This document shows, piece by piece, positions 27,812 through 36,580 of a stretch of 64,000 bases of DNA. Made by a program: the position numbers and the translations under genes. Origin of the DNA: Arenibacter sp. F26102 (GTDB taxonomy: Bacteria > Bacteroidota > Bacteroidia > Flavobacteriales > Flavobacteriaceae). The notes under the pieces are model-generated. The model was not told where the DNA came from. It did not search any database and saw only the letters and a program-made list of their open reading frames with translations. The DNA lies in the NCBI RefSeq assembly GCF_023015865.1, contig NZ_JALKBC010000005.1, forward strand, positions 372,001-436,000, in the 5' to 3' direction. Position 1 is the first letter of the stretch; every line of letters starts with the position of its first letter.

Positions 27812-29041
27812 TTAAACGGAAACTTTCGGATAGCACATATAATATTTGGTAACGGTCTTGGAAAGTGTTTTCAAATATTGTTGGTCGGACGCCTTGGCAA
27901 CATCCGTAATACTACCGTTTCCTCTTAGAATATTTATATTCTGACTTTTTGAGTTATAGGCTTGGTTTTGTATCTCCCCTGAAAACACAAAATAAGCCGT
28001 TTCTTCATCTGTTAACTGGTGTTGATTTTTGAAATTTAAAAAGTGCTTCTTCAACTTAGCCTCATTAATGGGCTTGTTCTTGAGCTTAACGTGGAGTAAC
28101 TTGCGTTCAATGATCATCCTACAAAGTCTGGACAGGACAAAATCAGAGTGATTCTGCCAATTTTTAATGGCAGCTAAAATATCTACATCGTCCAATTGGG
28201 CGAATAAATCCAACTTGTCCTGGGTAAAACCTTCCTTTGGCATCTTATTTTCCATAAAAAACTTAAGGGCTCCGTTAAATTCTATAGTTTCACCCGCAGC
28301 CAACAATTCCTTGGCTCTTTGTAAGATTTTTATCAATAGTTGTTCTGCCACCAAACCGGTTTTATGTAAATAAACCTGCCAATACATAAAGCGTCTTGCC
28401 ATCAAGAATTTCTCAATCGAGTAAATTCCCTTCTCCTCTATCACCAGTTCTCCATTAAGGACATTCAACATGGTGAGAAGTCTCTCGGAATTTATATTTC
28501 CCTCTGCGACCCCGGTATAGAAACTATCCCTTTTTAAATAGTCCATCCGGTCCATATCCAATTGGCTGGAAACGAGCTGATTTAAAAATTTCTTTGGATA
28601 TTGCCCCTTAAAAATGGCAATGGCAGTGGATAATTTTCCCTTGTATTTTTTATTTAAGGCCTCCATGAACAATAACGATATGTATTCATGGTTTACACCT
28701 TCAACTATGCTGTGTTCCATGGCATGGGAAAATGGACCGTGTCCAATGTCGTGTAATAATATGGCACATAGAAGCCCATCCTCTTCTTCTTTTGTAATTT
28801 CAATGGACTTAAACCTTAATACTTGAATGGCCTGTTGCATTAGGTACATGCTTCCAATCGCATGCTGAAAACGCGTATGGTGGGCCCCTGGATACACCAG
28901 ATAGGACAACCCCATTTGGGAGATTCTCCGTAATCGCTGAAAGTAGGGTTCCGCAATTAGATTAAAGATTAGTGCATTGGGTATTCCGATAAATCCGTAA
29001 ATTGGATCATTGAAAATTTTGAGCTTATTTGATTTTATCAA
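27812..29041 (-). CDS. HD-superfamily phosphohydrolase
   Basis: Protein of about 409 residues with an HD metal-binding domain: His in [13 protein letters not shown], the HD pair in [16 protein letters not shown], and Asp in [16 protein letters not shown]. Such proteins resemble dNTPase or SpoT-like phosphohydrolases, but the substrate is unknown. The start is uncertain: I prefer TTG at 29041 ([17 protein letters not shown]), because the ATG at 29095 would overlap the divergent porX start and would add an N-terminus that does not look coding. It is 23 bases upstream of lpxD, in the same direction, heading the lipid A gene string. Confidence 0.82.
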   Translation of the reverse strand: MIKSNKLKIFNDPIYGFIGIPNALIFNLIAEPYFQRLRRISQMGLSYLVYPGAHHTRFQHAIGSMYLMQQAIQVLRFKSIEITKEEEDGLLCAILLHDIGHGPFSHAMEHSIVEGVNHEYISLLFMEALNKKYKGKLSTAIAIFKGQYPKKFLNQLVSSQLDMDRMDYLKRDSFYTGVAEGNINSERLLTMLNVLNGELVIEEKGIYSIEKFLMARRFMYWQVYLHKTGLVAEQLLIKILQRAKELLAAGETIEFNGALKFFMENKMPKEGFTQDKLDLFAQLDDVDILAAIKNWQNHSDFVLSRLCRMIIERKLLHVKLKNKPINEAKLKKHFLNFKNQHQLTDEETAYFVFSGEIQNQAYNSKSQNINILRGNGSITDVAKASDQQYLKTLSKTVTKYYMCYPKVSV

Positions 29042-29079
29042 AACCAGAATTCTTTTACGCAGGCAAATATAAGGACTAA

Positions 29080-30624
29080 ATGAACAAGATAACAATACTT
29101 TGGGTAGATGATGAAATAGATTTACTAAAACCGCACATTCTATTTTTGGAGGGCAAAAATTATAAGGTGATTACCTGTCTAAGTGGTAGGGAGGCATTGG
29201 ATGAATTAAAGGAAACGCATGTAGATATAGTTTTTTTGGATGAAAATATGCCCGGTATTTCCGGTTTGGAAACATTGAACGAAATAAAGGTGATCAATAA
29301 TTCGCTTCCGGTGGTAATGATAACCAAAAGTGAGGAAGAGTTGATTATGGAGGAGGCCATCGGCTCCAAAATAGCGGATTATTTAATAAAGCCGGTTAAC
29401 CCAAATCAAATTCTTTTATCGTTAAAAAAGAATTTGGACCATTCCCGACTGGTTTCCGAAAAAACCACAGCAAATTATCAGCAGGAATTTAGGAAAATTT
29501 CCATGGAATTGGCAATGGTAAATAGCTATGAGGAATGGGCAGAATTGTATAAAAAGCTTATTTACTGGGAATTGCGTTTGGAGGAAATAGAGGATTCCGG
29601 AATGTTCGAAATCTTAGAGTCTCAAAAAACGGAAGCCAATCAGCAGTTTGGGAAATTCGTGGAAAAAAATTACCACGATTGGTTTAAAGAGAAGGATGGT
29701 CCCGTAATGTCTCACACCCTCTTTGAACAATTAATCAAACCTGAATTAAAGGACAACAAAACATTATTGGTGGTCATAGATAATTTAAGATATGATCAAT
29801 GGCTATCCTTTGAAGATACTTTAAATTCCTTCTATAGAAAACGTAAGGAAGTCCCATACTTCAGTATTTTACCTACGGCTACCCAATATGCAAGGAATGC
29901 CATATTTTCTGGACTTACTCCCTTGGAAATGGAGAAAAAACACCCCCAATGGTGGAAAAATGACACGGAGGAGGGTGGCAAGAATCTTTTTGAAGCGGAA
30001 TTTTTGGAGGCACAGCTGAAGAGATTAAGGCTTGACTTAAAGTGGGAATACCACAAGATAAGCAGTCTAAAGCAGGGCAAGCACCTATCACAAAATTTTA
30101 GATCTCAGAAAGATAATGATCTGACAGTTATAGTGTACAACTTTGTAGATATGTTATCACATTCCAAAACAGAAATGGAAGTAGTCAAGGAATTGGCAGC
30201 CAATGATAAGGCCTACCGTTCTTTGGCACAGAGTTGGTTTAAAAATTCACCTTTATTGGAAATAATTCAGCAGGCACAGGGTCTGGGGTTAAAATTAATT
30301 ATTACAACAGATCATGGTACCATAAACGTTAAACAACCTTCCAAGGTTATAGGTGATAAAGAAACGAGTCTTAATCTAAGGTATAAAACAGGAAGGAGCC
30401 TTACTTATGAACAAAAGGATGTGTTGGAAGCAAAGGATCCAAAAAAAATATTTCTACCCAATATAAATGTAAGTAGCTCCTATATTTTTGCTAAAAATGA
30501 CTTGTTTTTCGCCTACCCCAATAACTATAACCATTATGTTAGTTATTACCGCAATACCTATCAACATGGGGGGGTTTCCATGGAGGAAATGATAATTCCC
30601 TTTGTAGTATTGGAGCCACGTTGA
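29080..30624 (+). CDS. porX: PorX-type response regulator with PglZ domain
   Basis: 514-residue protein. Residues 1-120 form a CheY-like receiver with the acidic pocket D10/D11, phospho-acceptor D54 in FLDENMPG and K103 in LIKPVN. After a helical linker (about 125-190) comes a PglZ alkaline-phosphatase-superfamily domain, with VVIDNLRYDQW (metal-binding Asp) and ITTDHGTINV (Asp/His pair). This architecture is PorX, which with the sensor kinase PorY controls type IX secretion genes in Bacteroidota. No PorY or T9SS structural gene is in the window. It is divergent from the HD-domain gene and followed by tsaE. Confidence 0.9.
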   Translation: MNKITILWVDDEIDLLKPHILFLEGKNYKVITCLSGREALDELKETHVDIVFLDENMPGISGLETLNEIKVINNSLPVVMITKSEEELIMEEAIGSKIADYLIKPVNPNQILLSLKKNLDHSRLVSEKTTANYQQEFRKISMELAMVNSYEEWAELYKKLIYWELRLEEIEDSGMFEILESQKTEANQQFGKFVEKNYHDWFKEKDGPVMSHTLFEQLIKPELKDNKTLLVVIDNLRYDQWLSFEDTLNSFYRKRKEVPYFSILPTATQYARNAIFSGLTPLEMEKKHPQWWKNDTEEGGKNLFEAEFLEAQLKRLRLDLKWEYHKISSLKQGKHLSQNFRSQKDNDLTVIVYNFVDMLSHSKTEMEVVKELAANDKAYRSLAQSWFKNSPLLEIIQQAQGLGLKLIITTDHGTINVKQPSKVIGDKETSLNLRYKTGRSLTYEQKDVLEAKDPKKIFLPNINVSSSYIFAKNDLFFAYPNNYNHYVSYYRNTYQHGGVSMEEMIIPFVVLEPR

Positions 30625-30703
30625 TCTGATTTGGTATAAATCGATGCCGAATTTTATTAAGTCGGGAATAGGATTTAAATTGCGAATAATTTAAATTTTT
30701 AAG

Positions 30704-31114
30704 ATGATTATTCCCTACACAATTTCACAAATACCGGATATTGCAAAGCAGTTGATAGTCAGTGTACCTTCAAAAATACTCTGCTTTTATGGAGAGATGG
30801 GCGCAGGTAAAACTACCTTAATTAAGGCCTTGGTTAAGGAATTGGAAGGCAGTGGTTCTACCAGCAGTCCTACTTTTGGTATTGTAAACGAGTATCATAA
30901 AGAAAACGGGGATCTCCTGGGTTATCATTTCGATTTTTACCGATTGGAAGATGAATCCGAAGCATGGGACCTTGGGTTGGAAGACTATTTAAGTGCCGAT
31001 ACTTGGATTTTCATGGAATGGCCCGAAAAAATAAAAGGACTACTGCCAGAGACAAGAACTGATATCAAAATTGAAATTTTGGATGAAAAAACAAGGCGGC
31101 TGACTATTTTATAG
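30704..31114 (+). CDS. tsaE: tRNA threonylcarbamoyladenosine biosynthesis ATPase TsaE
   Basis: 136-residue P-loop protein that powers the TsaB/TsaD complex making t6A37 in tRNAs that read ANN codons. Walker A is GEMGAGKTTL (residues 27-36), followed by the conserved SPTFGIVNEY segment and HFDFYRL, and a C-terminal ILEWPEK-like segment seen here as IFMEWPEKI. It lies 79 bases after porX and is followed by 223 bases that contain a long inverted repeat. Confidence 0.95.
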   Translation: MIIPYTISQIPDIAKQLIVSVPSKILCFYGEMGAGKTTLIKALVKELEGSGSTSSPTFGIVNEYHKENGDLLGYHFDFYRLEDESEAWDLGLEDYLSADTWIFMEWPEKIKGLLPETRTDIKIEILDEKTRRLTIL

Positions 31115-31159
31115 TGCACACTTTCTACAAAATTTATTAGCGTTACATCCTCTAAATTA

Positions 31160-31219
31160 CATAGATTTTTTTTACCCACACTAAGGTAGGTCGCGCTGGG
31201 AAAAATTGAAAAATCTATG
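31160..31219. repeat. Long imperfect inverted repeat after tsaE
   Basis: CATAGATTTTT (31160-31170) is the exact complement of AAAAATCTATG (31209-31219). The pairing continues inward through ACCCA and TGGGA with a small bulge, so the RNA could form a stem of about 19 pairs with a loop containing CTAAGGTAGGTCGCG. It may end tsaE transcription or be a structured 5' region of a downstream transcript. Confidence 0.55.
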
Positions 31220-31288
31220 AACCGCTTTGATATTCTGTTAAAATGCAACATTTGATCGGTGTAATGCATACTGCGTGGTTTTTTTGTA

Positions 31289-31309
31289 TATTTTTGTTAA
31301 ACGTTTAAC
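31289..31309 (+). promoter_or_regulatory. Candidate -7 box with 14-base palindromic operator
   Basis: TATTTTTG at 31289-31296 fits the TAnnTTTG -7 pattern. It overlaps by one base a perfect 14-base palindrome GTTAAACGTTTAAC (31296-31309) with a central CG, the kind of site bound by LacI-type or similar dimeric repressors. A good -33 TTTG box is not seen at the right distance. The ATG of the small lipoprotein follows 29 bases later. Confidence 0.4.
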
Positions 31310-31337
31310 CCTTTATCGAACTTTAATCCTAAAAACC

Positions 31338-31526
31338 ATGAACATTAAAAAATTTTTCCTTGGCTTTGCTTTTGCAACATGTATTTCATTAGTAAGTTTT
31401 TCCTGTAGCCCTAACAGCACTGCTGAAGACGATTCGTTATATGAGCAAAATATTGATATATTAAAAATTAAGGTACCGGCGAATGGTATAGACATTTTGA
31501 AGGTAAAAGTGCCTAAGAACGGTTAA
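31338..31526 (+). CDS. Small lipoprotein with internal tandem repeat
   Basis: 62-residue protein starting MNIKKFFLGFAF, with a lipoprotein signal peptide whose lipobox is SFSC (Cys near residue 24). The mature part is only about 40 residues and ends with two similar 12-residue units, IDILKIKVPANG and IDILKVKVPKNG. The upstream in-frame start at 31275 was rejected because it lies over the palindrome and promoter region and adds a non-signal N-terminus. A strong terminator follows 21 bases after the stop, so it is a monocistronic unit. The role is unknown; a cell-envelope peptide is likely. Confidence 0.72.
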   Translation: MNIKKFFLGFAFATCISLVSFSCSPNSTAEDDSLYEQNIDILKIKVPANGIDILKVKVPKNG

Positions 31527-31547
31527 GGCATACTTTTCATATTTTAG

Positions 31548-31581
31548 TGGGCTTCTATATACTAGAAGCCCATTTTTTTTG
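31548..31581 (+). terminator. Rho-independent terminator of the small lipoprotein gene
   Basis: TGGGCTTCTA (31548-31557), loop TATAC, TAGAAGCCCA (31563-31572) form a perfect 10-base-pair stem followed by eight T residues. Confidence 0.92.
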
Positions 31582-31618
31582 TTATAATAGGAGTAAAACA
31601 ATTACCCACTTGACCAAT

Positions 31619-32176
31619 ATGTTCAAAGCGTTCCGCAAACTCGACCAAAGCAACAAAACAAAGAAGTCGAGAAGTCTTCTCATTGCAAGTATTGTGGCGG
31701 TTTTCATTGCCTTGACCCCCTTAATATTTTATTCTTACAAGTTTTTTCCTTCCGGAAGTACCTTGGACCTTTATTTTTATACTTATGAAAGTAATTATCA
31801 GTTAAGTATAATTACCGTCATGTGGCTGTTTATGGCCAAATTTGTGCCTTTAGTGCTCTTGGTATTATGGTTTTTTACCTGTAAGCACTGGTGGTATCAC
31901 GTGTTGTTAATTCCTATAGCCATGTACGTCTTTCAGGTTGTTTCTTTAATTTACGAAGATCGGTTTATAGATGAGGTCGAAATATTTTGGTTGCTACCTA
32001 TAATGACAGTGATCATACCTTTTGTGTACTTAATTCGTTTAAAGTTGTTTGACAAGCATGTTCTTGGTATTGATTTGGAGGCTATGGACCGGGAATTGAA
32101 AGCGTATAAGGAAAAAGAGGTTAAGGAAAAGGAGAGCCTTCAAAAAGAAGAATTGGTAAAAGAAAAAATATCGTAA
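31619..32176 (+). CDS. Hypothetical membrane protein upstream of alanine dehydrogenase
   Basis: About 185 residues from the ATG at 31619 (MFKAFRKLDQ); earlier in-frame starts would run back through the terminator hairpin. Four hydrophobic segments are seen (about 20-40, 66-85, 91-112 and 122-140 of this reading), followed by a strongly charged C-terminal tail rich in Lys and Glu. No catalytic motif is visible. It lies 57 bases upstream of ald and in the same direction, so co-expression is likely. I do not recognise a named family. Confidence 0.65.
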   Translation: MFKAFRKLDQSNKTKKSRSLLIASIVAVFIALTPLIFYSYKFFPSGSTLDLYFYTYESNYQLSIITVMWLFMAKFVPLVLLVLWFFTCKHWWYHVLLIPIAMYVFQVVSLIYEDRFIDEVEIFWLLPIMTVIIPFVYLIRLKLFDKHVLGIDLEAMDRELKAYKEKEVKEKESLQKEELVKEKIS

Positions 32177-32233
32177 TTTTGACTTTGGGTAGTTTCGATA
32201 ACTATCGGAATACATCAGACAGATTTACAGCCT

Positions 32234-33433
32234 ATGAGTCAACATTCCTCACCGTTTAGCAAGCAGCAATTACTGCCTCAAGAAGAAACTTTAGAAATCC
32301 TAAGACAAAAAGGAGAGCTTTTTATAGGTATTCCAAGGGAAAATCAATATCAGGAAAAACGAATTTGTCTTACCCCGGATGCTGTAAATGCTATAACGGC
32401 CAATGGACATAGGATTCTAATAGAATCTGGAGCAGGTGATGGCGCCAATTATTCAGATTTGGAGTATACCAAAGCCGGAGCTGAAATCACCAGGGATACC
32501 AAGAAAGTTTTTGCCTGTCCTATAATTTTGAAGGTAGAACCCCCCACATTACAGGAGGTTCAAATGATAAATCCACAATCTACTATCATATCTGCCCTGC
32601 AGATCAAAATCCAAAGCAAGAAGTATTTTGAGGAATTGGCTAAAAAGAGAATTACCGCAATTGCTTTTGAATATATTAGGGACGACGATGGAAAATATCC
32701 CGCTGTGCGGTCGTTGAGTGAAATTGCAGGAATTTCTTCAGTATTGATCGCTTCCGAGATAATGGCGGCCACCAATAAAGGTAATGGCCTTATGTTTGGA
32801 AATATTAGTGGGGTACCCCCTGTAGAGGTAGTTATTATAGGCGCTGGTACTGTGGGGGAGTTTGCAGCAAGATCGGCAATCGGCCTAGGTGCCAATGTAA
32901 AGGTTTTTGACAATTCGATTACTAAATTACGGAGTATCCAGACCAATCTAAGACAAACCGTCTACACGTCTACCATTCAGCCCAAAAATTTATTGAAAGC
33001 GTTAAAACGTTGCGATGTGGCCATTGGCGCTACCAGGGGCAAAGATCGTTCCCCAGTGGTGGTATCTACTACCATGGTGGAGCAGATGAAAAAAGGGGCG
33101 GTAATTATTGATGTTAGTATTGATATGGGCGGATGTTTTGAATCAAGTGAGATCACTACCCATGACAAACCTATTAAGATTAAAAATGGAGTACTCCATT
33201 ATGGGGTGCCCAATATTCCTTCCAGATACCCAAAAACAGCCTCTATTTCCATAAGTAATATTTTCACCCCTTATTTATTGAAAATTGGTGAAGACGGGGG
33301 ATTTGAAAATGCCTTGCGATTTGATAAGGGCCTCCGTAACGGGCTCTATTTATACCACGGTATTTTGACCAATAAATCCGTTGGGGAGTGGTTCGACCTT
33401 TCCTACAGCGATATTAATTTTCTTATTTTTTAA
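32234..33433 (+). CDS. ald: Alanine dehydrogenase
   Basis: 399-residue NAD-dependent enzyme of the alanine dehydrogenase/PNT family that deaminates L-alanine to pyruvate. The N-terminal part has IGIPRENQYQEKRICLTPDA with the substrate-binding Arg and Lys; the NAD-binding motif is VIIGAGTVGEFAARSA (about residues 200-215). The segment VIIDVSIDMGGCFESS corresponds to the active-site region with the conserved Asp. An N-terminal extension of about 25 residues precedes the usual start, as in other Flavobacteriaceae. The next gene begins 3 bases after the stop. Confidence 0.9.
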   Translation: MSQHSSPFSKQQLLPQEETLEILRQKGELFIGIPRENQYQEKRICLTPDAVNAITANGHRILIESGAGDGANYSDLEYTKAGAEITRDTKKVFACPIILKVEPPTLQEVQMINPQSTIISALQIKIQSKKYFEELAKKRITAIAFEYIRDDDGKYPAVRSLSEIAGISSVLIASEIMAATNKGNGLMFGNISGVPPVEVVIIGAGTVGEFAARSAIGLGANVKVFDNSITKLRSIQTNLRQTVYTSTIQPKNLLKALKRCDVAIGATRGKDRSPVVVSTTMVEQMKKGAVIIDVSIDMGGCFESSEITTHDKPIKIKNGVLHYGVPNIPSRYPKTASISISNIFTPYLLKIGEDGGFENALRFDKGLRNGLYLYHGILTNKSVGEWFDLSYSDINFLIF

Positions 33434-33436
33434 TTT

Positions 33437-33817
33437 ATGGCATTTTTAAAGCGTTTGGGCTTTTTTCTTTTTGGATTATCTATCGGCTTGGTTTTTTTAA
33501 CTATTTTTTTGAAGAAAAAATCTGAGGAAACCGGAACGGAATTCTGTTATTTTCCCAATTGTAGGACACTCAAGGATATTAGATCGAAGCAAATTACCTA
33601 TGCAGATGGAATAAGTTCCCTTTTAATGAATAAAGAATTGGACACTACCGATATTAACTATTTTTTACATAACGGAGAAGTTGACTTTGGCAATAGTGAA
33701 ACTAAGGCAGGTCCCTGTAAAACTTATTTTATTGAAGGATTGGTGAAAGATAAGGAAGCCACCTTAAAAGTGAAAAATTGTTCGGAGAAGGCCATTATAG
33801 AGAGTATCTCCTATTAG
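33437..33817 (+). CDS. Conserved small membrane-anchored protein
   Basis: 126-residue protein with one N-terminal membrane segment (about residues 5-27) and a soluble part with three Cys (FCYFPNCR and GPCKTYF, plus KNCSEK). It resembles flavobacterial proteins labelled DUF4258, but I am not certain of this label. It is 3 bases after ald, which indicates co-translation, and overlaps the convergent proline dehydrogenase gene by 4 bases at the stop codons. Its function is unknown. Confidence 0.68.
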   Translation: MAFLKRLGFFLFGLSIGLVFLTIFLKKKSEETGTEFCYFPNCRTLKDIRSKQITYADGISSLLMNKELDTTDINYFLHNGEVDFGNSETKAGPCKTYFIEGLVKDKEATLKVKNCSEKAIIESISY

Positions 33818-34980
33818 ATCCTTCTTCTCTTTCTTTCTTTTTTTAAGAGGGTAAGCTCCCGGCTGGTCTGTCCTGCAACTGAAGTGTTCTCCTCTGCCCT
33901 ACGTATTAAATAGGGCATTACATCCTTAACAGGTCCAAATGGCAGGTATTTAGCCACGTTATAAGCTTCTTTTGCCAAATTGAAAGAGATATGGTCACTC
34001 ATGCCATAAAGTTGTCCAAACCAAATCCGAGGATCGTTGTGCCTAATATTCTTAGCTTTCATCTGTTCCATTATGCGGTAGCTGCTCAATTCGTTATGTG
34101 TTCCTGCAAAAAGTGAAATGGTGTCCAAATTATCTATCATGTAGGCAACAACCTTGTCAAAATTTTCGTCGGTAGCTTTTTTTGACGGACATATCGGTGA
34201 TGGATAGCCTTTTTCCTCGGCCCTATCATTTTCTTTTTCCATATAGGCTCCCCGCACCACTTTTAGTCCAATGCAATAATTGTTTTTTACAGCATCTTTA
34301 TGGAGCCTTTTTAAATAGTCCAGTCGGTCCCATCTGTACGTTTGTAAGGTATTAAAGACTATGGCTTTCTTCTGGTTGTATTTCCTCATCATTTCTTCGG
34401 CCAAATCATCCGCAGGACCTTGCATCCAACTTTCTTCAGCATCGATTAAAATAGATACTTCCAAGTCGTGTGCCTTTTTGCAAACTTTGTCATATCTATT
34501 CACCACGCGTTGCCACTCTGCTTTTTCGTCATTGGTCAGGTCCTTACCTTCCATAATCTTCTGGTAAAGTTTAAATCGTCCAAATCCGGTAGGTTTAAAT
34601 ACAATGAAGGGTATTGCAGGATTCTCCTTAACAAAATCCAGGGTTTTCAAGGCCTTTTCATAGCAGGAATCCAATTGATTCTCAACCTCTTGCCCTTCAA
34701 CCGAATAATCCAAAATGGTACTTACCCCCTTTTCAAACATTTTGTCGGCGACCACCAAACATTCTTCCTCGGTGACTCCTCCGCAGAAATGATCAAAAAC
34801 ACTGGCCCGGATAAGTTTTTCTACTGGTAAATGGGCTTTTATGGCAAAGTTGGTCACTGCAGTACCAATTTTAACGAGGGGTTCGTTTGCGATTAATTTG
34901 AATAAAAAATAGGCCCTTTCTAATTCTGAGTCGGTTTTAAGGGCAAATGCCGTTGCAGTATCCTCAAAAATATCCTTCAT
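33814..34980 (-). CDS. Proline dehydrogenase
   Basis: 388-residue monofunctional FAD-dependent proline dehydrogenase, oxidising proline to pyrroline-5-carboxylate. The barrel segments SILIDAEESWMQ, IGLKVVRGAYMEKE (FAD- and substrate-binding Arg/Tyr) and FAGTHNE are visible, followed by the C-terminal substrate-binding helix region with YLIRRAEENTS, where the two Arg bind the proline carboxylate. The partner P5C dehydrogenase is not in the window. The gene is divergent from aroB across 92 bases. Confidence 0.93.
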   Translation of the reverse strand: MKDIFEDTATAFALKTDSELERAYFLFKLIANEPLVKIGTAVTNFAIKAHLPVEKLIRASVFDHFCGGVTEEECLVVADKMFEKGVSTILDYSVEGQEVENQLDSCYEKALKTLDFVKENPAIPFIVFKPTGFGRFKLYQKIMEGKDLTNDEKAEWQRVVNRYDKVCKKAHDLEVSILIDAEESWMQGPADDLAEEMMRKYNQKKAIVFNTLQTYRWDRLDYLKRLHKDAVKNNYCIGLKVVRGAYMEKENDRAEEKGYPSPICPSKKATDENFDKVVAYMIDNLDTISLFAGTHNELSSYRIMEQMKAKNIRHNDPRIWFGQLYGMSDHISFNLAKEAYNVAKYLPFGPVKDVMPYLIRRAEENTSVAGQTSRELTLLKKERKRRRI

Positions 34981-35072
34981 TTATATGAATTTATTAAGGA
35001 TTCAAATATAAGTACAGATTTTATATTCTTATCATATAAAATAGTGTTTATTTTGCCATAAATTGATCAATA

Positions 35073-36134
35073 ATGAAATCTATTACGACACCTACTTACG
35101 CAGTACATTTTAATGAAAAGGCTTATGAGGCCTTGAACAATCATTTGTCCAAAGCCAATTATTCCAAAATGTTTATTTTGGTTGATGAAAATACCCATAA
35201 TTGTTGTCTGCCTATTTTTATGTCGAAAATTGAAGGCGAATACGATTTTGAAATTATTGAAATAGAAGAAGGTGAGATTAATAAAAATATAGCAACCTGT
35301 ACTCAGGTTTGGGAAGTTCTGTCAGAATTGGATGCGGACCGAAAAAGTGCTATGATCAACCTTGGCGGTGGTGTGGTTACAGACCTTGGGGGCTTTGTGG
35401 CATCCTGTTTTAAAAGGGGGATAGATTTTATTAACGTCCCCACTACCCTATTGTCCATGGTTGATGCCTCTGTTGGAGGGAAAACCGGCGTTGACCTGGG
35501 GCCTTTAAAGAATCAGGTCGGGGTTATTAATCAACCACAGATAGTGGTTGTGGATACCAACTATTTGGATACCTTGGACCAACGGCAATTGAATAGTGGT
35601 TATGCTGAAATGCTTAAACACGGTCTTATTAGTAATGCCAGTTATTGGGAAACTTTAAAAGGCAATACAAGTTTTGAGAATTTGGATGAGTATATTCTAA
35701 CATCAGTGTCCATTAAAAATGAAGTTGTGCAGCAGGACCCCACTGAGCAGCATCTTAGAAAAATATTAAACTATGGGCATACCCTTGGTCATGCGGTAGA
35801 ATCCTATTTTTTGGAAAGTGAAGAACACGAACTGCTTTTGCATGGAGAGGCTATTGCCATTGGAATGATTCTGGAGGGATATCTTTCATTTAAATTAACG
35901 GGTCTGAGTAAAAATGCGCTGGAAGATATCAAGACTACCTTTCTGGAGAGGTATAAAAAAATATCTTTTGAACAGAAGGATATTGATGCCATCCTAGGCT
36001 TGTTGAAATTTGACAAGAAAAATTCACATGGTAATATCAATTTTGTTTTGTTGAAAAATATTGGAGAACCGGCAATTGATATAAAAGTAGCCCCGGAATT
36101 ACTGGAACAATCTTTTGCTTACTACGCCGAATAA
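35073..36134 (+). CDS. aroB: 3-dehydroquinate synthase
   Basis: 353-residue NAD- and zinc-dependent enzyme of the shikimate pathway. The NAD-binding segment NLGGGVVTDLGGFVA and INVPTTLLSMVDASVGGKTG are highly conserved. Zinc ligands are in SGYAEMLKHG (Glu), NYGHTLGHAVE (His) and LLHGEAIAIGM (His). The start ATG at 35073 gives a normal N-terminus. It is monocistronic on the plus strand, with a 119-base gap to the next gene. Confidence 0.97.
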   Translation: MKSITTPTYAVHFNEKAYEALNNHLSKANYSKMFILVDENTHNCCLPIFMSKIEGEYDFEIIEIEEGEINKNIATCTQVWEVLSELDADRKSAMINLGGGVVTDLGGFVASCFKRGIDFINVPTTLLSMVDASVGGKTGVDLGPLKNQVGVINQPQIVVVDTNYLDTLDQRQLNSGYAEMLKHGLISNASYWETLKGNTSFENLDEYILTSVSIKNEVVQQDPTEQHLRKILNYGHTLGHAVESYFLESEEHELLLHGEAIAIGMILEGYLSFKLTGLSKNALEDIKTTFLERYKKISFEQKDIDAILGLLKFDKKNSHGNINFVLLKNIGEPAIDIKVAPELLEQSFAYYAE

Positions 36135-36253
36135 GAGTTACACCTACTAAAAACATCCTTTTTACAACTCTTTAACAGATTGATTCTCAATTTTATATAG
36201 TTTAGGTAATATAAATAACCCTCCTGATTTTTATTAGGGTAAAAAACCAGACT

Positions 36254-36580
36254 ATGTTACGGAAACTTGTTGATTACAAAAAACTAAGTCATGAAGTGGC
36301 TTCCTGCTTAATAGAGATGTATCCTGATGGCTACGGTGATGAAGATATTATTATGTTCAAAAATATCCATGGCGAAATTATTGAGGCTGTGGAGGTAAAA
36401 ACCCAGGATTGTATTTATTTGGTGAAAATAAGTAAAAGCCTGGCCAATTTTATTTCCAATTTCGAGGATAATATGGAAAAGGAATTGGAGGGTCAACCAG
36501 AGTCGGTAGAATTTGTTTCCCCTTCAGGTGAACCGGAATTGGAATTTAACCAAGAGGAGGAAGAATCACAACTGGACTAA
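36254..36580 (+). CDS. Conserved hypothetical acidic protein
   Basis: 108-residue soluble protein without signal peptide. The N-terminal half is a compact alpha/beta-like region (VDYKKLSHEVASCLIEM, later EAVEVKTQDCIYLVKIS); the C-terminal 30 residues are very acidic and probably disordered. I recall similar short proteins in Flavobacteriaceae, with no assigned function. The stop overlaps the convergent DinB gene by 4 bases. A short weak inverted repeat (ACCCT/AGGGT) lies just upstream of its ATG. Confidence 0.65.
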   Translation: MLRKLVDYKKLSHEVASCLIEMYPDGYGDEDIIMFKNIHGEIIEAVEVKTQDCIYLVKISKSLANFISNFEDNMEKELEGQPESVEFVSPSGEPELEFNQEEEESQLD

